DNA of 64,000 nt from Nonomuraea typhae (GCF_009760925.1 NZ_VRLV01000013.1:186001-250000); one strand, 5' to 3'. Numbered from the stretch's first letter, positions 9,256 to 17,943 are shown. A program made the numbers and translations. The notes: generated by a model from the letters alone, not told the origin.

Positions 9256-10002
9256 TCAGAGGGGATGGCTCACCCAGATGTTCGGTTCCACGTATACCGC
9301 GTGATTGTGCGCCACATCCACGTGTACCGGCACGAGCGCTCCGGGCACCTCGACGGCGCCGCCGACGTCGAAGGGGAGGCCGGTCCACTCCCGCCATTCG
9401 CCCAGCGTGCCGGAGATCGTCATCGAGCGGGTGGCCACCTTCACCACCCTCCCGCCGGCCCGGGCATGCACCCGCAGCCAGGCATCGTACGGCAGGCCGT
9501 CCTGACGGGTGCGGAAGGCGTACTCCTCGGCGGACGTGCGGGGTTCCAGGTGCTTCTGGTTGGGCCGGACCGGCGCGACCAGTTCGCCGAAGCCCAACTC
9601 CTTGGCATGGGCCCGCATGGCCGCGATCATGTGGGCCGACAGGCCGTTGCCGAGCATGTCCTTCCTGATCGAGACCTCCAGGGCGGAGATGGCGTCCGGC
9701 TCGGTTCCCCGCTGCCGGGCCAGCCAGCCGCGCCGGATCACCGCGTCCCAGCCGTCCTCGGGCAGTTCGCCGTCGTCGCGCGAGATGAAGGGGATCATGC
9801 AGGCGCGGGCCACCTGGTCGCCCCGATCGTCGGTGGCCACGAGCACGTAGTCGGCGTACTGGCTGGTCGCGACCGCGTAGAAGAGGTCGGCGATCGGGTC
9901 GTTGAACATGAACTCCGGCCAGGCGGTGTCCATGTCCCACAACGTGTCGGCGAGTTCCGGACGGTCGGCAAGAGTGGTGATCCGCAAGGACATGGCGGAC
10001 AT
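9256..10002 (-). CDS. GNAT-like N-acetyltransferase
   Basis: A 248-residue protein, probably starting at ATG 10002, two bases after the end of the Lrp gene (ATG 9993 is an alternative). The middle part has the acetyltransferase core: ISALEVSIRKDMLGNGLSAH, where LGNGLS stands for the acetyl-CoA loop Q/RxxGxG/A, followed by MIAAMRAHAKELGFGELVAP. The C-terminal part (WIRVHARAGG-like strands, VEPNIWVSHPL) resembles actinobacterial proteins annotated only as GNAT family. The tight spacing to the Lrp regulator suggests joint translation. The acceptor is unknown. The motif is degenerate, so the family call is moderate. Confidence 0.72.
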   Translation of the reverse strand: MSAMSLRITTLADRPELADTLWDMDTAWPEFMFNDPIADLFYAVATSQYADYVLVATDDRGDQVARACMIPFISRDDGELPEDGWDAVIRRGWLARQRGTEPDAISALEVSIRKDMLGNGLSAHMIAAMRAHAKELGFGELVAPVRPNQKHLEPRTSAEEYAFRTRQDGLPYDAWLRVHARAGGRVVKVATRSMTISGTLGEWREWTGLPFDVGGAVEVPGALVPVHVDVAHNHAVYVEPNIWVSHPL

Positions 10003-10004
10003 TC

Positions 10005-10493
10005 TCACACCTCGGATGGACGCTGCACCGCCTGTTTCTCGGTCTTGAAGATCAGGGTGGTCTGGAGATGGACGATTTCCGGCCGGACCAGAAACTGATC
10101 CAGCACGAGCCGGTGCAGGCTGGTGGCATCGGCGACCGCGACGTGGACGAGGAAGTCCTCGGGCCCCGCGACGTGGAAGAGCGTGATGGTCTCCGGCAGC
10201 GCGAGGACGATGCGGCGCAACGGGTCGGCGATCGTGGAGGTGTGCGGGCGGACCCGCAGGGACAGCAGCGCCTGCAGCGGCCGGCCGAGCCGGGCGATGT
10301 CCACGTCGGCGCGGAAGGCGGAGATCACGCCCCGGCGGCGCAGCGCGCGCACGCGTTCGAGGGCGGTGGAGGGGGCGACCCCGAGTTTGTCGGCGAGGTC
10401 CTTGTTGGGCAGCCGGGCGTCGTTCTGCAGCTCGGCCAGAATGGCCAGGTCGATCGAATCCAGTTCGGCCGATAGGGGCAATGCTTCCTTCAT
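10005..10493 (-). CDS. Lrp/AsnC-family transcriptional regulator
   Basis: A 162-residue regulator. The N-terminus has the AsnC helix-turn-helix (LDSIDLAILAELQNDARLPN, then KLGVAPSTALERVRALRRRG, residues ~12-58), followed by the RAM effector domain (LSLRVRPHTS, HVAGPEDFLVHVAV). Family members form octamers that sense amino acids and often control the divergent gene. Here the divergent gene is a PLP decarboxylase starting 49 bp away, so it is the likely target, with an amino acid or its amine product as effector (inference). A palindrome CAGGCGCCTG lies in the shared promoter. Confidence 0.93.
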   Translation of the reverse strand: MKEALPLSAELDSIDLAILAELQNDARLPNKDLADKLGVAPSTALERVRALRRRGVISAFRADVDIARLGRPLQALLSLRVRPHTSTIADPLRRIVLALPETITLFHVAGPEDFLVHVAVADATSLHRLVLDQFLVRPEIVHLQTTLIFKTEKQAVQRPSEV

Positions 10494-10509
10494 GTTCGGT
10501 GAATCTAGT

Positions 10510-10519
10510 CAGGCGCCTG
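10510..10519. promoter_or_regulatory. Palindrome in the Lrp/decarboxylase divergent promoter
   Basis: CAGGCGCCTG, a perfect 10-bp palindrome, lies in the 48-bp gap between the two divergent genes. It is a possible Lrp site, though short and GC-rich enough that chance cannot be excluded. Confidence 0.3.
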
Positions 10520-10541
10520 GCTTATCGCCGATATTCCGTGC

Positions 10542-12029
10542 ATGTGGAACATTGAGGATTTCACCACGGCGGCCGGCATCACGGTCGGCGAGCTCGCCGC
10601 GTACGTCGGCGAGAGCCAGCTCGGCGACGTCCCCGTGATCCGGCGCCGCCCGCCCGGCGAGCTGGCCCGCGAGCTCCGGCTGGCGGAGTTGATCCGGAAG
10701 GGCGGGATGACCGCCGGGACGTACCGGGATTTCCTGCACGCCTTCCTCAATGAGGGCACCCGGCTGCACCACCCCGCCTTTCTCGCCCACCAGACCGCCT
10801 CACCCGACTTCCCTGCCGCGCTGGCCGACTTCATCCACGGCGCCACGAACAATTCCATGGCCATCTACGAGATGGGCGCGGCGGCGGCCACGGTGGAGTT
10901 CGAGGTGGTGCGGTGGATGCTGGAGAAGGTGGGCCTCCCGCGGGGCGCCGGGGTGCTCACCCACGGCGGTTCCCTGGCGAACCTGACCGCGCTGCTGGCC
11001 GCCCGCGCGCACGCCGCGCCCGGGGCGTGGACGGATGGGACACCCGGCGACCTGGTGATCCTGGCGCCGCCGTCCGCGCACTACTCGGTCTCCCGGGCCG
11101 CCTCCATCATGGGCCTGGGCCAGAAGGCGATCGTGGAGCTGCCGACGGACGAGCTGGGCCGCCTCGATGTCACGAAATTTCCGGACTTCTGGGGCCCCAC
11201 CTCCGTGGGCGGGCCCTTGGAGAGGGCAAGCGCCTCCGTGGGCGGGCCCTTGGAGAGGGCAGGCGCCTCCGGTGACCGGCCGGCCGAGGGGGTGGGCGGC
11301 TCGTCGCGCTTGGCGGGCAGGCCGATCGCCCTTGTGGCCTCCGCCTGTGCGACCGGCACCGGGCTCCACGACGACCTGCGCGCCGTCGGCCAATGGTGCC
11401 GCGAGCGCGGCATCTGGTTCCACGTGGACGCCGCCCACGGCGCCTCCGCGCTGCTCAGCCCGGCCCACCGGCACCTGCTCGACGGCATCGACCTGGCCGA
11501 CTCCGTCGTCTGGGACGCGCACAAGATGCTCCGCACCTCGTCCCTGTCGGCCGCCGTGCTCGTGCGCCGCGAAGGCGCCCTGGATGCCGCCTTCCGCCAG
11601 GACGCCGGCTACATCTTCTACGGCGACCAGGCCCTGGACCTGATCGGCAGAACCGTCGAATGCACCAAGTCCGAACTCGGCCTGAAGATCTTCCTGAACC
11701 TGGCCTGGCGCGGCGAAAAGGGCCTGGGCGACTACGTGGCCGCCCGCTACGCCACCGCCCATCGCTTCTGGGAGCTGGCGAGCAGGCGGCCCGGCTTCGC
11801 CCTGCCGTACGAGCCCGAGAGCAACATCGTCTGCTTCCGGTACGGCACGGCCGACCAGGCCGCGATCCGCGAGCGCATGATGGCCGACGGCAGCTTCTAC
11901 CTGTCCTCGACCCTGCTGAACGGGGTGCGCCACCTCCGCGTGACCGTGATGAGCCCGGCCACCGACGACAAGCACCTGGAGCTGCTCCTGGACGAGATCG
12001 TCAGATCCACCCCTCCAGACCCGTCATGA
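10542..12029 (+). CDS. Pyridoxal phosphate-dependent group II amino acid decarboxylase
   Basis: A 495-residue fold-type I PLP enzyme. Visible marks are THGGSLANLTALLAARAHA (cofactor phosphate region), SAHYSVSRAA, HVDAAHGASALL with the Asp that pairs with the PLP nitrogen, and WDAHKML with the Schiff-base Lys328. This is the pattern of the aspartate/glutamate/diaminobutyrate/aromatic decarboxylase family; the exact amino acid is not predictable. It is divergent from an Lrp regulator. Unusual: a 33-bp unit is repeated twice (11201-11266), adding an 11-residue repeat (VGGPLERA core) before the conserved RPIALVASACATGTG strand, probably as a surface loop. Its 3' end overlaps the convergent hydrolase gene by 29 nt. 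Confidence 0.9.
   Translation: MWNIEDFTTAAGITVGELAAYVGESQLGDVPVIRRRPPGELARELRLAELIRKGGMTAGTYRDFLHAFLNEGTRLHHPAFLAHQTASPDFPAALADFIHGATNNSMAIYEMGAAAATVEFEVVRWMLEKVGLPRGAGVLTHGGSLANLTALLAARAHAAPGAWTDGTPGDLVILAPPSAHYSVSRAASIMGLGQKAIVELPTDELGRLDVTKFPDFWGPTSVGGPLERASASVGGPLERAGASGDRPAEGVGGSSRLAGRPIALVASACATGTGLHDDLRAVGQWCRERGIWFHVDAAHGASALLSPAHRHLLDGIDLADSVVWDAHKMLRTSSLSAAVLVRREGALDAAFRQDAGYIFYGDQALDLIGRTVECTKSELGLKIFLNLAWRGEKGLGDYVAARYATAHRFWELASRRPGFALPYEPESNIVCFRYGTADQAAIRERMMADGSFYLSSTLLNGVRHLRVTVMSPATDDKHLELLLDEIVRSTPPDPS
11201..11266 (+). repeat. 33-bp tandem duplication inside the decarboxylase gene
   Basis: Two copies of a 33-bp unit (11201-11233 and 11234-11266) differ at one base and keep the reading frame. 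A partial third start (CTCCGG) follows. They encode two 11-residue repeats and look like a recent replication-slippage insertion. Confidence 0.85.
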
Positions 12030-12699
12030 ACTCCTCGAACAGGTGCCGGTGGATGGTGTGCTCGGCCCCCTTGACCACGCGCACCTCGAATCCCAGCCGG
12101 ACCAGTTCCTCCTGAAAGGCGGGCGGCACCAGGAACGACGGGTCGGCCACCTGCACCAGCGACGGTACGGCGACCGGCGGCGTCAGGTCGGCGCCCGCCG
12201 ACTTGCCGAGCGACAGCGCGGTGCGCGGGTCCCAGAGCTTGAGCATCTCGACCTCGACGGCCACCTCCTCGGCGGAGAAGCCGGGGTGCATGGCGACGAT
12301 CTGCTCTGCGGTCAGCCCGGCGGCACGGGCCATCAGGTCGGTCATGGGTTCGCCGGTGTCGAGCACGGGCAGGCGGAAGGCGGGGTCGGAGTAGACGGCG
12401 CGGCGGGGCCGGAGGCGTTCGACGGCGCGGCCGAGGGTGAGGCCGCCGAGTGAGTGGCCGATGGCCAGGTCGGGTTCCGGCGGGACCGATTCGAGCACGG
12501 AGGCGGCCAGAAGCTCGGGCGTGTAGTCGTCGGCGCGCGGGCTGCCGCCGTGCCCCGGCAGGTCTGCGGCGATGACGCGGTAGCCGCGCTCGGCCAGTGC
12601 GGGACCGACTCTCCACCAGCACTGGGAGTCGGCCATGATGCCGTGGATGAGGACGGCGACCCGGTCGCCCGAGCCCCATTCCCTGGTGTGCAGCTGCAT
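12001..12699 (-). CDS. Alpha/beta hydrolase
   Basis: A 232-residue hydrolase. The oxyanion region is VLIHGIMADSQCWW (about residues 16-29), the nucleophile elbow is GHSLGG (Ser near residue 81), and the catalytic His is in GAEHTIHRHLFEEF near the C-terminus. There is no signal peptide, so it acts in the cytosol, on an ester, lactone or amide not identifiable from sequence. It is divergent from the LacI gene, with a TTATACGTATAA operator between them, so it very probably belongs to the LacI regulon with the two MFS carriers and the DUF885 protein. Confidence 0.9.
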   Translation of the reverse strand: MQLHTREWGSGDRVAVLIHGIMADSQCWWRVGPALAERGYRVIAADLPGHGGSPRADDYTPELLAASVLESVPPEPDLAIGHSLGGLTLGRAVERLRPRRAVYSDPAFRLPVLDTGEPMTDLMARAAGLTAEQIVAMHPGFSAEEVAVEVEMLKLWDPRTALSLGKSAGADLTPPVAVPSLVQVADPSFLVPPAFQEELVRLGFEVRVVKGAEHTIHRHLFEEFMTGLEGWI

Positions 12700-12707
12700 A
12701 CTCGCCT

Positions 12708-12745
12708 CACGTGGAAGTTATACGTATAAGCGCTTGATAGCATCC
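12708..12745. promoter_or_regulatory. LacI-type operator between hydrolase and lacI genes
   Basis: The perfect palindrome TTATACGTATAA (12718-12729) is followed by GCGCTTGATAGCAT and preceded by CACGTGG. The same string with two changes occurs at 16380-16417, in another divergent promoter of the cluster. LacI-family operators are central-CG palindromes of this kind. Confidence 0.75.
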
Positions 12746-12767
12746 CATCGATGGACGGGACAAGACT

Positions 12768-13766
12768 GTGACCGAAAACACCGCACCACGGCCGCCGACC
12801 AGCGTGGACGTGGCCCGCGCCGCAGGAGTATCCCAGGCCACGGTCTCCTACGTGCTCAACGACAACCCCAACGCCAGGGTGAGTGAGGAGACCAGGCAGC
12901 GCGTGCGCGACGCGGCCGCCCGGCTGGGGTACGTCCCCGACGCCAGCGCCCGCACGCTGCGCACCGGCCGCAGCGGCATCGTGCTGGTCCCGCTCTCCCC
13001 CGCCCGGACCGGCGGGCTGGTCCGCGATCTGCTGGACGACATGGGCGAGGAGCTCCGGCCGCGCGGCTACACCCTGGTCCAGTACGGCGAGCGCCACCTC
13101 AAGGGCGTGGCCGCGGCCAAGGTCTGGGCGGCGCTGCGCCCGTCGGCGATCATCGTCGAGGCCGACCGGCTCACCAGGGCCTCGGTCGACCTGCTCCGCG
13201 CCTCCGGCACCCACACCGTGATCGGCTTCGCCGACGCCCCGTCGCCATTGGTGCCCACGGTCGTCATGGACCACGAGGCCGTGGGCGCCTGCGCCGCCCG
13301 CCACCTGCTGGAGCGCGGCCGGCGGCGGCTGGCGGCGGTGGTCCCCCGCGAGGAGGTCGTCGACGCGATGGGCCTGGGCCGCCTGCGCGGCGTGCGCCAG
13401 GTGGCGCCGGAGGCCGAACGCATCGACCTGGCCTTCACCGAGGAGGCCGCCCGCACGGTCGCGACCAGGGGCGACCTGCCCGACGGCGTCTTCGCCTACA
13501 ACGACGAGTACGCGCTGCTGCTGATGAGCGCGCTGCAGGATGCCGGGATCCGGGTTCCCGAGGACGTGGCGATCGTCGGCGCCGACGACCTGCTGCTCGC
13601 CTCGCTGGTGCGCCCGAGGCTGACCAGCGTGCACTTCGACACCACGGCCACCCCGGCGGGCATGGCCGCCTACATCGACGCGGTGGTGCGGGGCGAGCGC
13701 GCCGCCGAGCCCGGCTCGGTGCTCAGCAGGTACGGCCCGCGCCTGGTGGTCCGGTCCAGCTCGTAA
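12768..13766 (+). CDS. LacI-family transcriptional regulator
   Basis: A 332-residue repressor-type protein from GTG 12768. The N-terminal LacI helix-turn-helix is TSVDVARAAGVSQATVSYVL (residues ~11-30) with the hinge helix ASARTLRTGRSG. The periplasmic-binding-protein-like effector domain follows (VDLLRASGTHTVIGFADAP, GVFAYNDEYALLLMSAL, EDVAIVGADDLLLASLVRP). It lies in the middle of a cluster with a hydrolase, two MFS transporters and a DUF885 protein. Matching palindromes at 12718, 13827 and 16392 point to control of all these genes and of itself. The inducer is unknown; the presence of carriers and hydrolases suggests a sugar-like or ester compound. Confidence 0.95.
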   Translation: MTENTAPRPPTSVDVARAAGVSQATVSYVLNDNPNARVSEETRQRVRDAAARLGYVPDASARTLRTGRSGIVLVPLSPARTGGLVRDLLDDMGEELRPRGYTLVQYGERHLKGVAAAKVWAALRPSAIIVEADRLTRASVDLLRASGTHTVIGFADAPSPLVPTVVMDHEAVGACAARHLLERGRRRLAAVVPREEVVDAMGLGRLRGVRQVAPEAERIDLAFTEEAARTVATRGDLPDGVFAYNDEYALLLMSALQDAGIRVPEDVAIVGADDLLLASLVRPRLTSVHFDTTATPAGMAAYIDAVVRGERAAEPGSVLSRYGPRLVVRSSS

Positions 13767-13826
13767 CAACTTGGCCGCGTGTCTTGTCACGTGGGAGTCG
13801 GCGACCTACAGTCCAGAGCAATCGTC

Positions 13827-13842
13827 GGTGATACGTATCACC
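13827..13842. promoter_or_regulatory. 16-bp palindromic operator upstream of the first MFS gene
   Basis: GGTGATACGTATCACC is a perfect 16-bp palindrome 22 bp before the MFS start. Its core ATACGTAT is shared with the two other operators of the cluster. CACGTGG also occurs upstream at 13788-13794. Confidence 0.72.
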
Positions 13843-13864
13843 ACAGCTGAAAGGTCCTGATCCC

Positions 13865-15118
13865 ATGGCTCAACTCCAGGACGACGCCACCAAGGTAGTC
13901 GAGGATCGCGGATTCCGTCTCGGCCCGCTGTATCTCACCCTCCCCCTCGCCAACGTCGCGGTCATGTTCTTGTGGGTAGGCGTGGGGGCGTTCCTGCTCC
14001 CCCGCCACGTTCAGCTGATCACCGGCACCAACGACGTGGCCGCGCTCGGCCTGGCCAACTCCATCGGCCCGCTCATGGCCACGATCGCCAACCCCGTCTT
14101 CGGCCAGATCTCCGACCGGACCCGCTCCCGGTTCGGCCGCCGCTCCCCCTGGATCCTCGGCTGCGTGGCCATCGGCGTCCTGGCCCTGCTCGCCCAGGCG
14201 AACGCCGCCAGCGTGCTCATGCTCGGCATCAGCTGGGCCGGCGTCCAGCTCATCATGAACGGCTACCAGGCGGCGATCACCGCCATCCTGCCCGACCGGG
14301 TCCCCGACCGCCGCTACGGCACCTTCTCGGCGTTGTTCGGCCTCGGCACCCCGCTGGCCACGATCGGCGCCGCGATCATGTTCATGACCATGCCGCAACT
14401 GGCCGACGGCGGCGCCTACTACGTGGTGATGGCCGTCCTGGCCGCGGCCGCCCTGCTCATCGTCTTCGCCAGCCCCGACCGCGACTCCACCGGCCTGCCG
14501 CGCCAGCCGTTCCACCTCGGCGCCTTCCTGACCGCGTTCGTGCGTCCGCTGCGCCACCGGGACTTCTTCTGGGCCTTCGCCGGCCGCTTCGGTCTCATGC
14601 TCGGCTACATGATGATCTTCACCTTCAACCTCTTCCTGCTCGAGGACTTCATCAAGATCCCCAAGGGTGAGGTCGTCGCCAAGATGGGCCTGCTCATGCT
14701 GGTCGGCCAGGTCGCGACCTTCCTCGCGGTGATCCTGGTCGGCCCGCTGTCGGACAAGGTGGCCCGATTTCGGCTCTTCGCCCTCATCTCCGGCCTGGCC
14801 TCGGCGGTCACGCTGGCCATCCCGCTGGTCATGCCGACCTTCGAGGGCATGCTCGTCTACAACGTCCTGCACGGCATCGCCTTCGGCATCTTCATGGCCG
14901 TGGACATGGCGCTGGTGACCAAGGTCCTGCCGAACAAGGAAGAGGTGGGCAAGGACATGGGCGTGCTCAACATCGCCAACGCCGGCCCGCAGATCGCCGC
15001 CCCGGCCATCGCCGCGTTCCTGGTGACCGCGGGCGGCTACACCACCCTCTTCCTGACCGGCATCGCGGTGTCGCTGATCGCGTCGCTGGCCGTACTGAAG
15101 ATCAGAGGGGTGCGCTAG
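13865..15118 (+). CDS. MFS transporter (paralog A)
   Basis: A 417-residue integral membrane protein with about 12 predicted helices. The MFS motif A loop is GQISDRTRSRFGRRSPW between helices 2 and 3, and DRVPDRRYGTFSALFG lies in the loop after helix 4. The N-terminus has no signal peptide. The RRSPW/RRNPW loop recalls GPH-type and disaccharide permeases, but the substrate is not determined. It has a LacI-type operator just upstream. It ends 4 nt inside the convergent paralog at 15115, to which it is clearly related (same motif A and the DRVP loop), so the pair probably arose by inverted duplication or recruitment of two related carriers. Confidence 0.9.
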   Translation: MAQLQDDATKVVEDRGFRLGPLYLTLPLANVAVMFLWVGVGAFLLPRHVQLITGTNDVAALGLANSIGPLMATIANPVFGQISDRTRSRFGRRSPWILGCVAIGVLALLAQANAASVLMLGISWAGVQLIMNGYQAAITAILPDRVPDRRYGTFSALFGLGTPLATIGAAIMFMTMPQLADGGAYYVVMAVLAAAALLIVFASPDRDSTGLPRQPFHLGAFLTAFVRPLRHRDFFWAFAGRFGLMLGYMMIFTFNLFLLEDFIKIPKGEVVAKMGLLMLVGQVATFLAVILVGPLSDKVARFRLFALISGLASAVTLAIPLVMPTFEGMLVYNVLHGIAFGIFMAVDMALVTKVLPNKEEVGKDMGVLNIANAGPQIAAPAIAAFLVTAGGYTTLFLTGIAVSLIASLAVLKIRGVR

Positions 15119-16356
15119 CGGATGCTCCTGATGGGCAGTACGGCCAGCGCGCCGACGAGCGAGATGCAGACACCCGCGACGAACAAGGCCGCGTAGCCGC
15201 CGAAGGCCGTGATGACGAGAGAGGCGAGCGCCGGCGCCGCGATCTGCGGGCCGGCGTTCGCGATGTTGAGTATCCCCATGTCGCGGGCGGCGTCACCCTG
15301 GCTGGGCAGCACCAGGGTGACGATGGCGATGTCCACCGCGCCGTAGACGCCGAAGGCGGCGCCGTGGACCACGCCGTAGACGATCATCGCCGGCCACGTG
15401 GGGGCGAACAGCGGGATCAGCATCGCCAGCGCGGCCACCACGCCGGCGACGACCACGAACGCCTTGCGGCGGTCCATCCGGTCGGAGAGCGGGCCAGCGA
15501 TGATCATGGCGATGGCGCCGGTGACCACGGAGGTCACGGTCAGCAGCGCCACGGCGGTGGCCGGGGCCAGGCCGGCGGGCAGCTTGATGTAGTCGGTGAA
15601 GATGAACAGCGTGTACAGGAAGATCATGAAGTAGCCGAGCATGAACGTCGCGCGGCCCAGGAAGACCCACAGGAAGTCGTGGTGCCCGAGCGCGGAGACG
15701 AAGTCGGCCAGTTGCCGCCCCAGGCCGCCGCTCCGCCGTACGGACGTGTCGTACTCGCCGGGCCGCGGGTCGTGCGTGGACAGCGTGACGACGATCGCCC
15801 CGGCCACCACCGCGGCGCCGAAGATCAGGTAGCCGAGCGGGATGTCGGTGACGAAGGCCGCCGCCACGACGGAACCGAGGATGAGTCCGGCGTTGGTGGC
15901 CAGGCCCACGACGGCCGAGGCGGTGCCCCTGCGGTTCTCCGGGACCCGGTCGGGCACGATCGCGGTCAGCGCGGCCTGGTAGAGGTTCATCACGGACTGG
16001 CCCGCGCACCAGGCCAGCAGCACGAGCAGCACCGAGTCGGCCTGGCCGAGCAGCGCCATCGCGCCCAGGGCGGCCAGCGCGCCGCCGATCATCCACGGGT
16101 TGCGGCGGCCGAAGCGGGAGCGGGTGCGGTCGGACAGCGTGCCGCCGATCGGGTTGAACACGGTGGCGAAGATCGCGCTGACGCCAGCGACCAGGCCGAC
16201 GTTGGCGACCTTGTTGGCCGGGTCGATCTCGGCGAGATGGCTCTGGATGAGGATGCCGGCCACGCCCACGTACAGGGCGAGCATCACGGTGTTGCCGAAG
16301 AACAGGGCGGTGAGCAGCCTCGGCAGGGAGTCGTGCGCGGTCTTGGCGACGGTCAT
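15115..16356 (-). CDS. MFS transporter (paralog B)
   Basis: A 413-residue 12-helix carrier of the major facilitator superfamily, with motif A GGTLSDRTRSRFGRRNPW and the post-helix-4 loop DRVPENRRGTASAVVG. It is homologous over its length to the convergent MFS gene at 13865, and the two 3' ends overlap by 4 nt. It starts at ATG 16356; the TTATACGTATAA operator lies 36 bp upstream, shared with the divergent DUF885 gene. Two related carriers under one LacI regulator may import different forms of one substrate class, or one may export a product (inference). Confidence 0.9.
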   Translation of the reverse strand: MTVAKTAHDSLPRLLTALFFGNTVMLALYVGVAGILIQSHLAEIDPANKVANVGLVAGVSAIFATVFNPIGGTLSDRTRSRFGRRNPWMIGGALAALGAMALLGQADSVLLVLLAWCAGQSVMNLYQAALTAIVPDRVPENRRGTASAVVGLATNAGLILGSVVAAAFVTDIPLGYLIFGAAVVAGAIVVTLSTHDPRPGEYDTSVRRSGGLGRQLADFVSALGHHDFLWVFLGRATFMLGYFMIFLYTLFIFTDYIKLPAGLAPATAVALLTVTSVVTGAIAMIIAGPLSDRMDRRKAFVVVAGVVAALAMLIPLFAPTWPAMIVYGVVHGAAFGVYGAVDIAIVTLVLPSQGDAARDMGILNIANAGPQIAAPALASLVITAFGGYAALFVAGVCISLVGALAVLPIRSIR

Positions 16357-16379
16357 GCGGGCACCTCGCGGCCTCGCCC

Positions 16380-16417
16380 CACGTGGGGTTGTTATACGTA
16401 TAAGCGGTTGATAACAT
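16380..16417. promoter_or_regulatory. LacI-type operator between MFS B and the DUF885 gene
   Basis: CACGTGG, then TTATACGTATAA (16392-16403), then GCGGTTGATAACAT: nearly identical to the site at 12708-12745 over about 28 bp. It lies between divergent starts at 16356 and 16452, so it could control both. Confidence 0.75.
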
Positions 16418-16451
16418 CGCCTGCCCGCGCTGGCAAGATAGCGTCGGGCCC

Positions 16452-17942
16452 ATGAACGAACTCGATGCCAGGATCCGTGCCGTCATCGATCTGAACGTGG
16501 CCGAGGCCCGCGAATACGGCGGCCGCCACGAATACGACGGCCGCATCCAGGACCTCTCCCCCGAAGGCGTTCGATCCGGCCTGTCCCGTCTGGGCGAGGG
16601 AACTCCGCCCGCCGACCCCTACGACGCCGACCACCTGACGGTCTTCGAGGCCGGGCTGCGCGTGCAGTTCGGCGAGCTGGAGCTGTACCGCCGCAACCCG
16701 TTGTTCCACCTGTCCAACCTGGATCTCGCCTGCTACGACCGCGACTACGCGCCCGCGGAGGAACGGGCCGCCGCCAAGGCCGCGCACCTGAAGCTCTGGC
16801 CCGAGGCCGTGCGGCACGCGATCGCCGCGCTCGACCAGGTCAGCGCCCCGACGGCGGCCACGGTCGCCCAGGCGGCCAAGGGCCTGGCCGCGGGCGTGCA
16901 CGACCCCGGCGCCCTGGAGGCCCACCGGCTGCTGGTCGCCCACATCGAGCGGGCCGCCGCGGTCGGCGACCCCGACGCCTCGCTGGGCGGCCCGGCGCTG
17001 GCCAGGCTCATGGGCGCCGGAGAAGGTCTCGAGGTCGATCTCGGCCGGCTGGCCGAGCGCGCCGACGCCGAACGCGACCGCCTGTCCGCGCTGCTGGCCG
17101 AGGCCGTGGCCAAGCTGGGCCGCCCGGGCCGGCCGCTGGACGTGGCGCGGGAGCTGGTCAAGCAGCATCCCGACGCCGACGGGGTGCTGGAGGCCGCCAG
17201 GGTCGGCACGGAGAAGGCCATCGCGTTCACCCGTGAGAAGGACCTGGTGCCCTACCACGACGGCGAGTGCCTGGTCGGCCTGGCCCCCGAGTCTCGCCGC
17301 TGGGCGATGGCGATGCTGAGCTGGAACGCCCCGGGCGAGCCCGAGGGTCCCTCGTGGTACCACATCACCCCGCCCGACCCCTCGTGGCCGATCGAGGAGC
17401 AGGAGGAGTGGCTGGAGATCTTCAGCGACACCACGCTGCCCGCGATCAACGTGCACGAGGTCGCGCCCGGCCACTTCTCCCACGGGCGGGCGCTGCGCCA
17501 CGTGAACGGGGACGTGCGCAGGCTGCTGCAGTCGGTGTCGTTCATCGAGGGCTGGGCCCACTACGCCGAGGAGCTCTGCGTCGAGGAGGGCTTCGAGGCC
17601 GGCGACCCGCGCTTCGAGATCGGCGTCTGGCTGGAGGCGCTGCTGCGGGTGACCCGGCTGGCCTGCGCGATCGGCGTGCACACCGGGCAGATGACGGTCG
17701 AGGAGGGCGCCCGCCGCTTCGCGGCCGACACCCACCTCTCCGGTCCCGGCGCCCTGTCGGAGGCCCGCCGGGCCACCATCGACCCCACCTATGGGCGCTA
17801 CACGTGGGGCAAGTTGATGATCATGGATCTGCGTGAGCGGGCGCGCAAGGAGTGGGGCTCCGGCTTCACGCTGCAGCGCTTCCACAAGGCCATGCTCGAC
17901 CTCGGCTCCCCGCCGCTGGGCCTGCTCCACACGATCCTGTAG
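16452..17942 (+). CDS. DUF885-family metallopeptidase-like protein
   Basis: A 496-residue protein of the DUF885 family (members related to metallocarboxypeptidases). The metal site is NVHEVAPGHFSH (His at about residues 335 and 341), which fits the family's HExxPGH motif, and a downstream glutamate lies in EGWAHYAEELCVEEG. No signal peptide is seen, so the protein is probably cytosolic. It is divergent from MFS B with the shared LacI operator, which suggests it cleaves an imported peptide- or amide-containing compound. Its stop is followed after one base by the convergent MBL-fold gene. Confidence 0.87.
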   Translation: MNELDARIRAVIDLNVAEAREYGGRHEYDGRIQDLSPEGVRSGLSRLGEGTPPADPYDADHLTVFEAGLRVQFGELELYRRNPLFHLSNLDLACYDRDYAPAEERAAAKAAHLKLWPEAVRHAIAALDQVSAPTAATVAQAAKGLAAGVHDPGALEAHRLLVAHIERAAAVGDPDASLGGPALARLMGAGEGLEVDLGRLAERADAERDRLSALLAEAVAKLGRPGRPLDVARELVKQHPDADGVLEAARVGTEKAIAFTREKDLVPYHDGECLVGLAPESRRWAMAMLSWNAPGEPEGPSWYHITPPDPSWPIEEQEEWLEIFSDTTLPAINVHEVAPGHFSHGRALRHVNGDVRRLLQSVSFIEGWAHYAEELCVEEGFEAGDPRFEIGVWLEALLRVTRLACAIGVHTGQMTVEEGARRFAADTHLSGPGALSEARRATIDPTYGRYTWGKLMIMDLRERARKEWGSGFTLQRFHKAMLDLGSPPLGLLHTIL

Positions 17943-17943
17943 C

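Noticed and set aside
8384..9940. 518-residue protein joining the SDR to upstream sequence
   Set aside because: Only the part after GTG 9214 has SDR motifs; the rest is out-of-frame acetyltransferase sequence.
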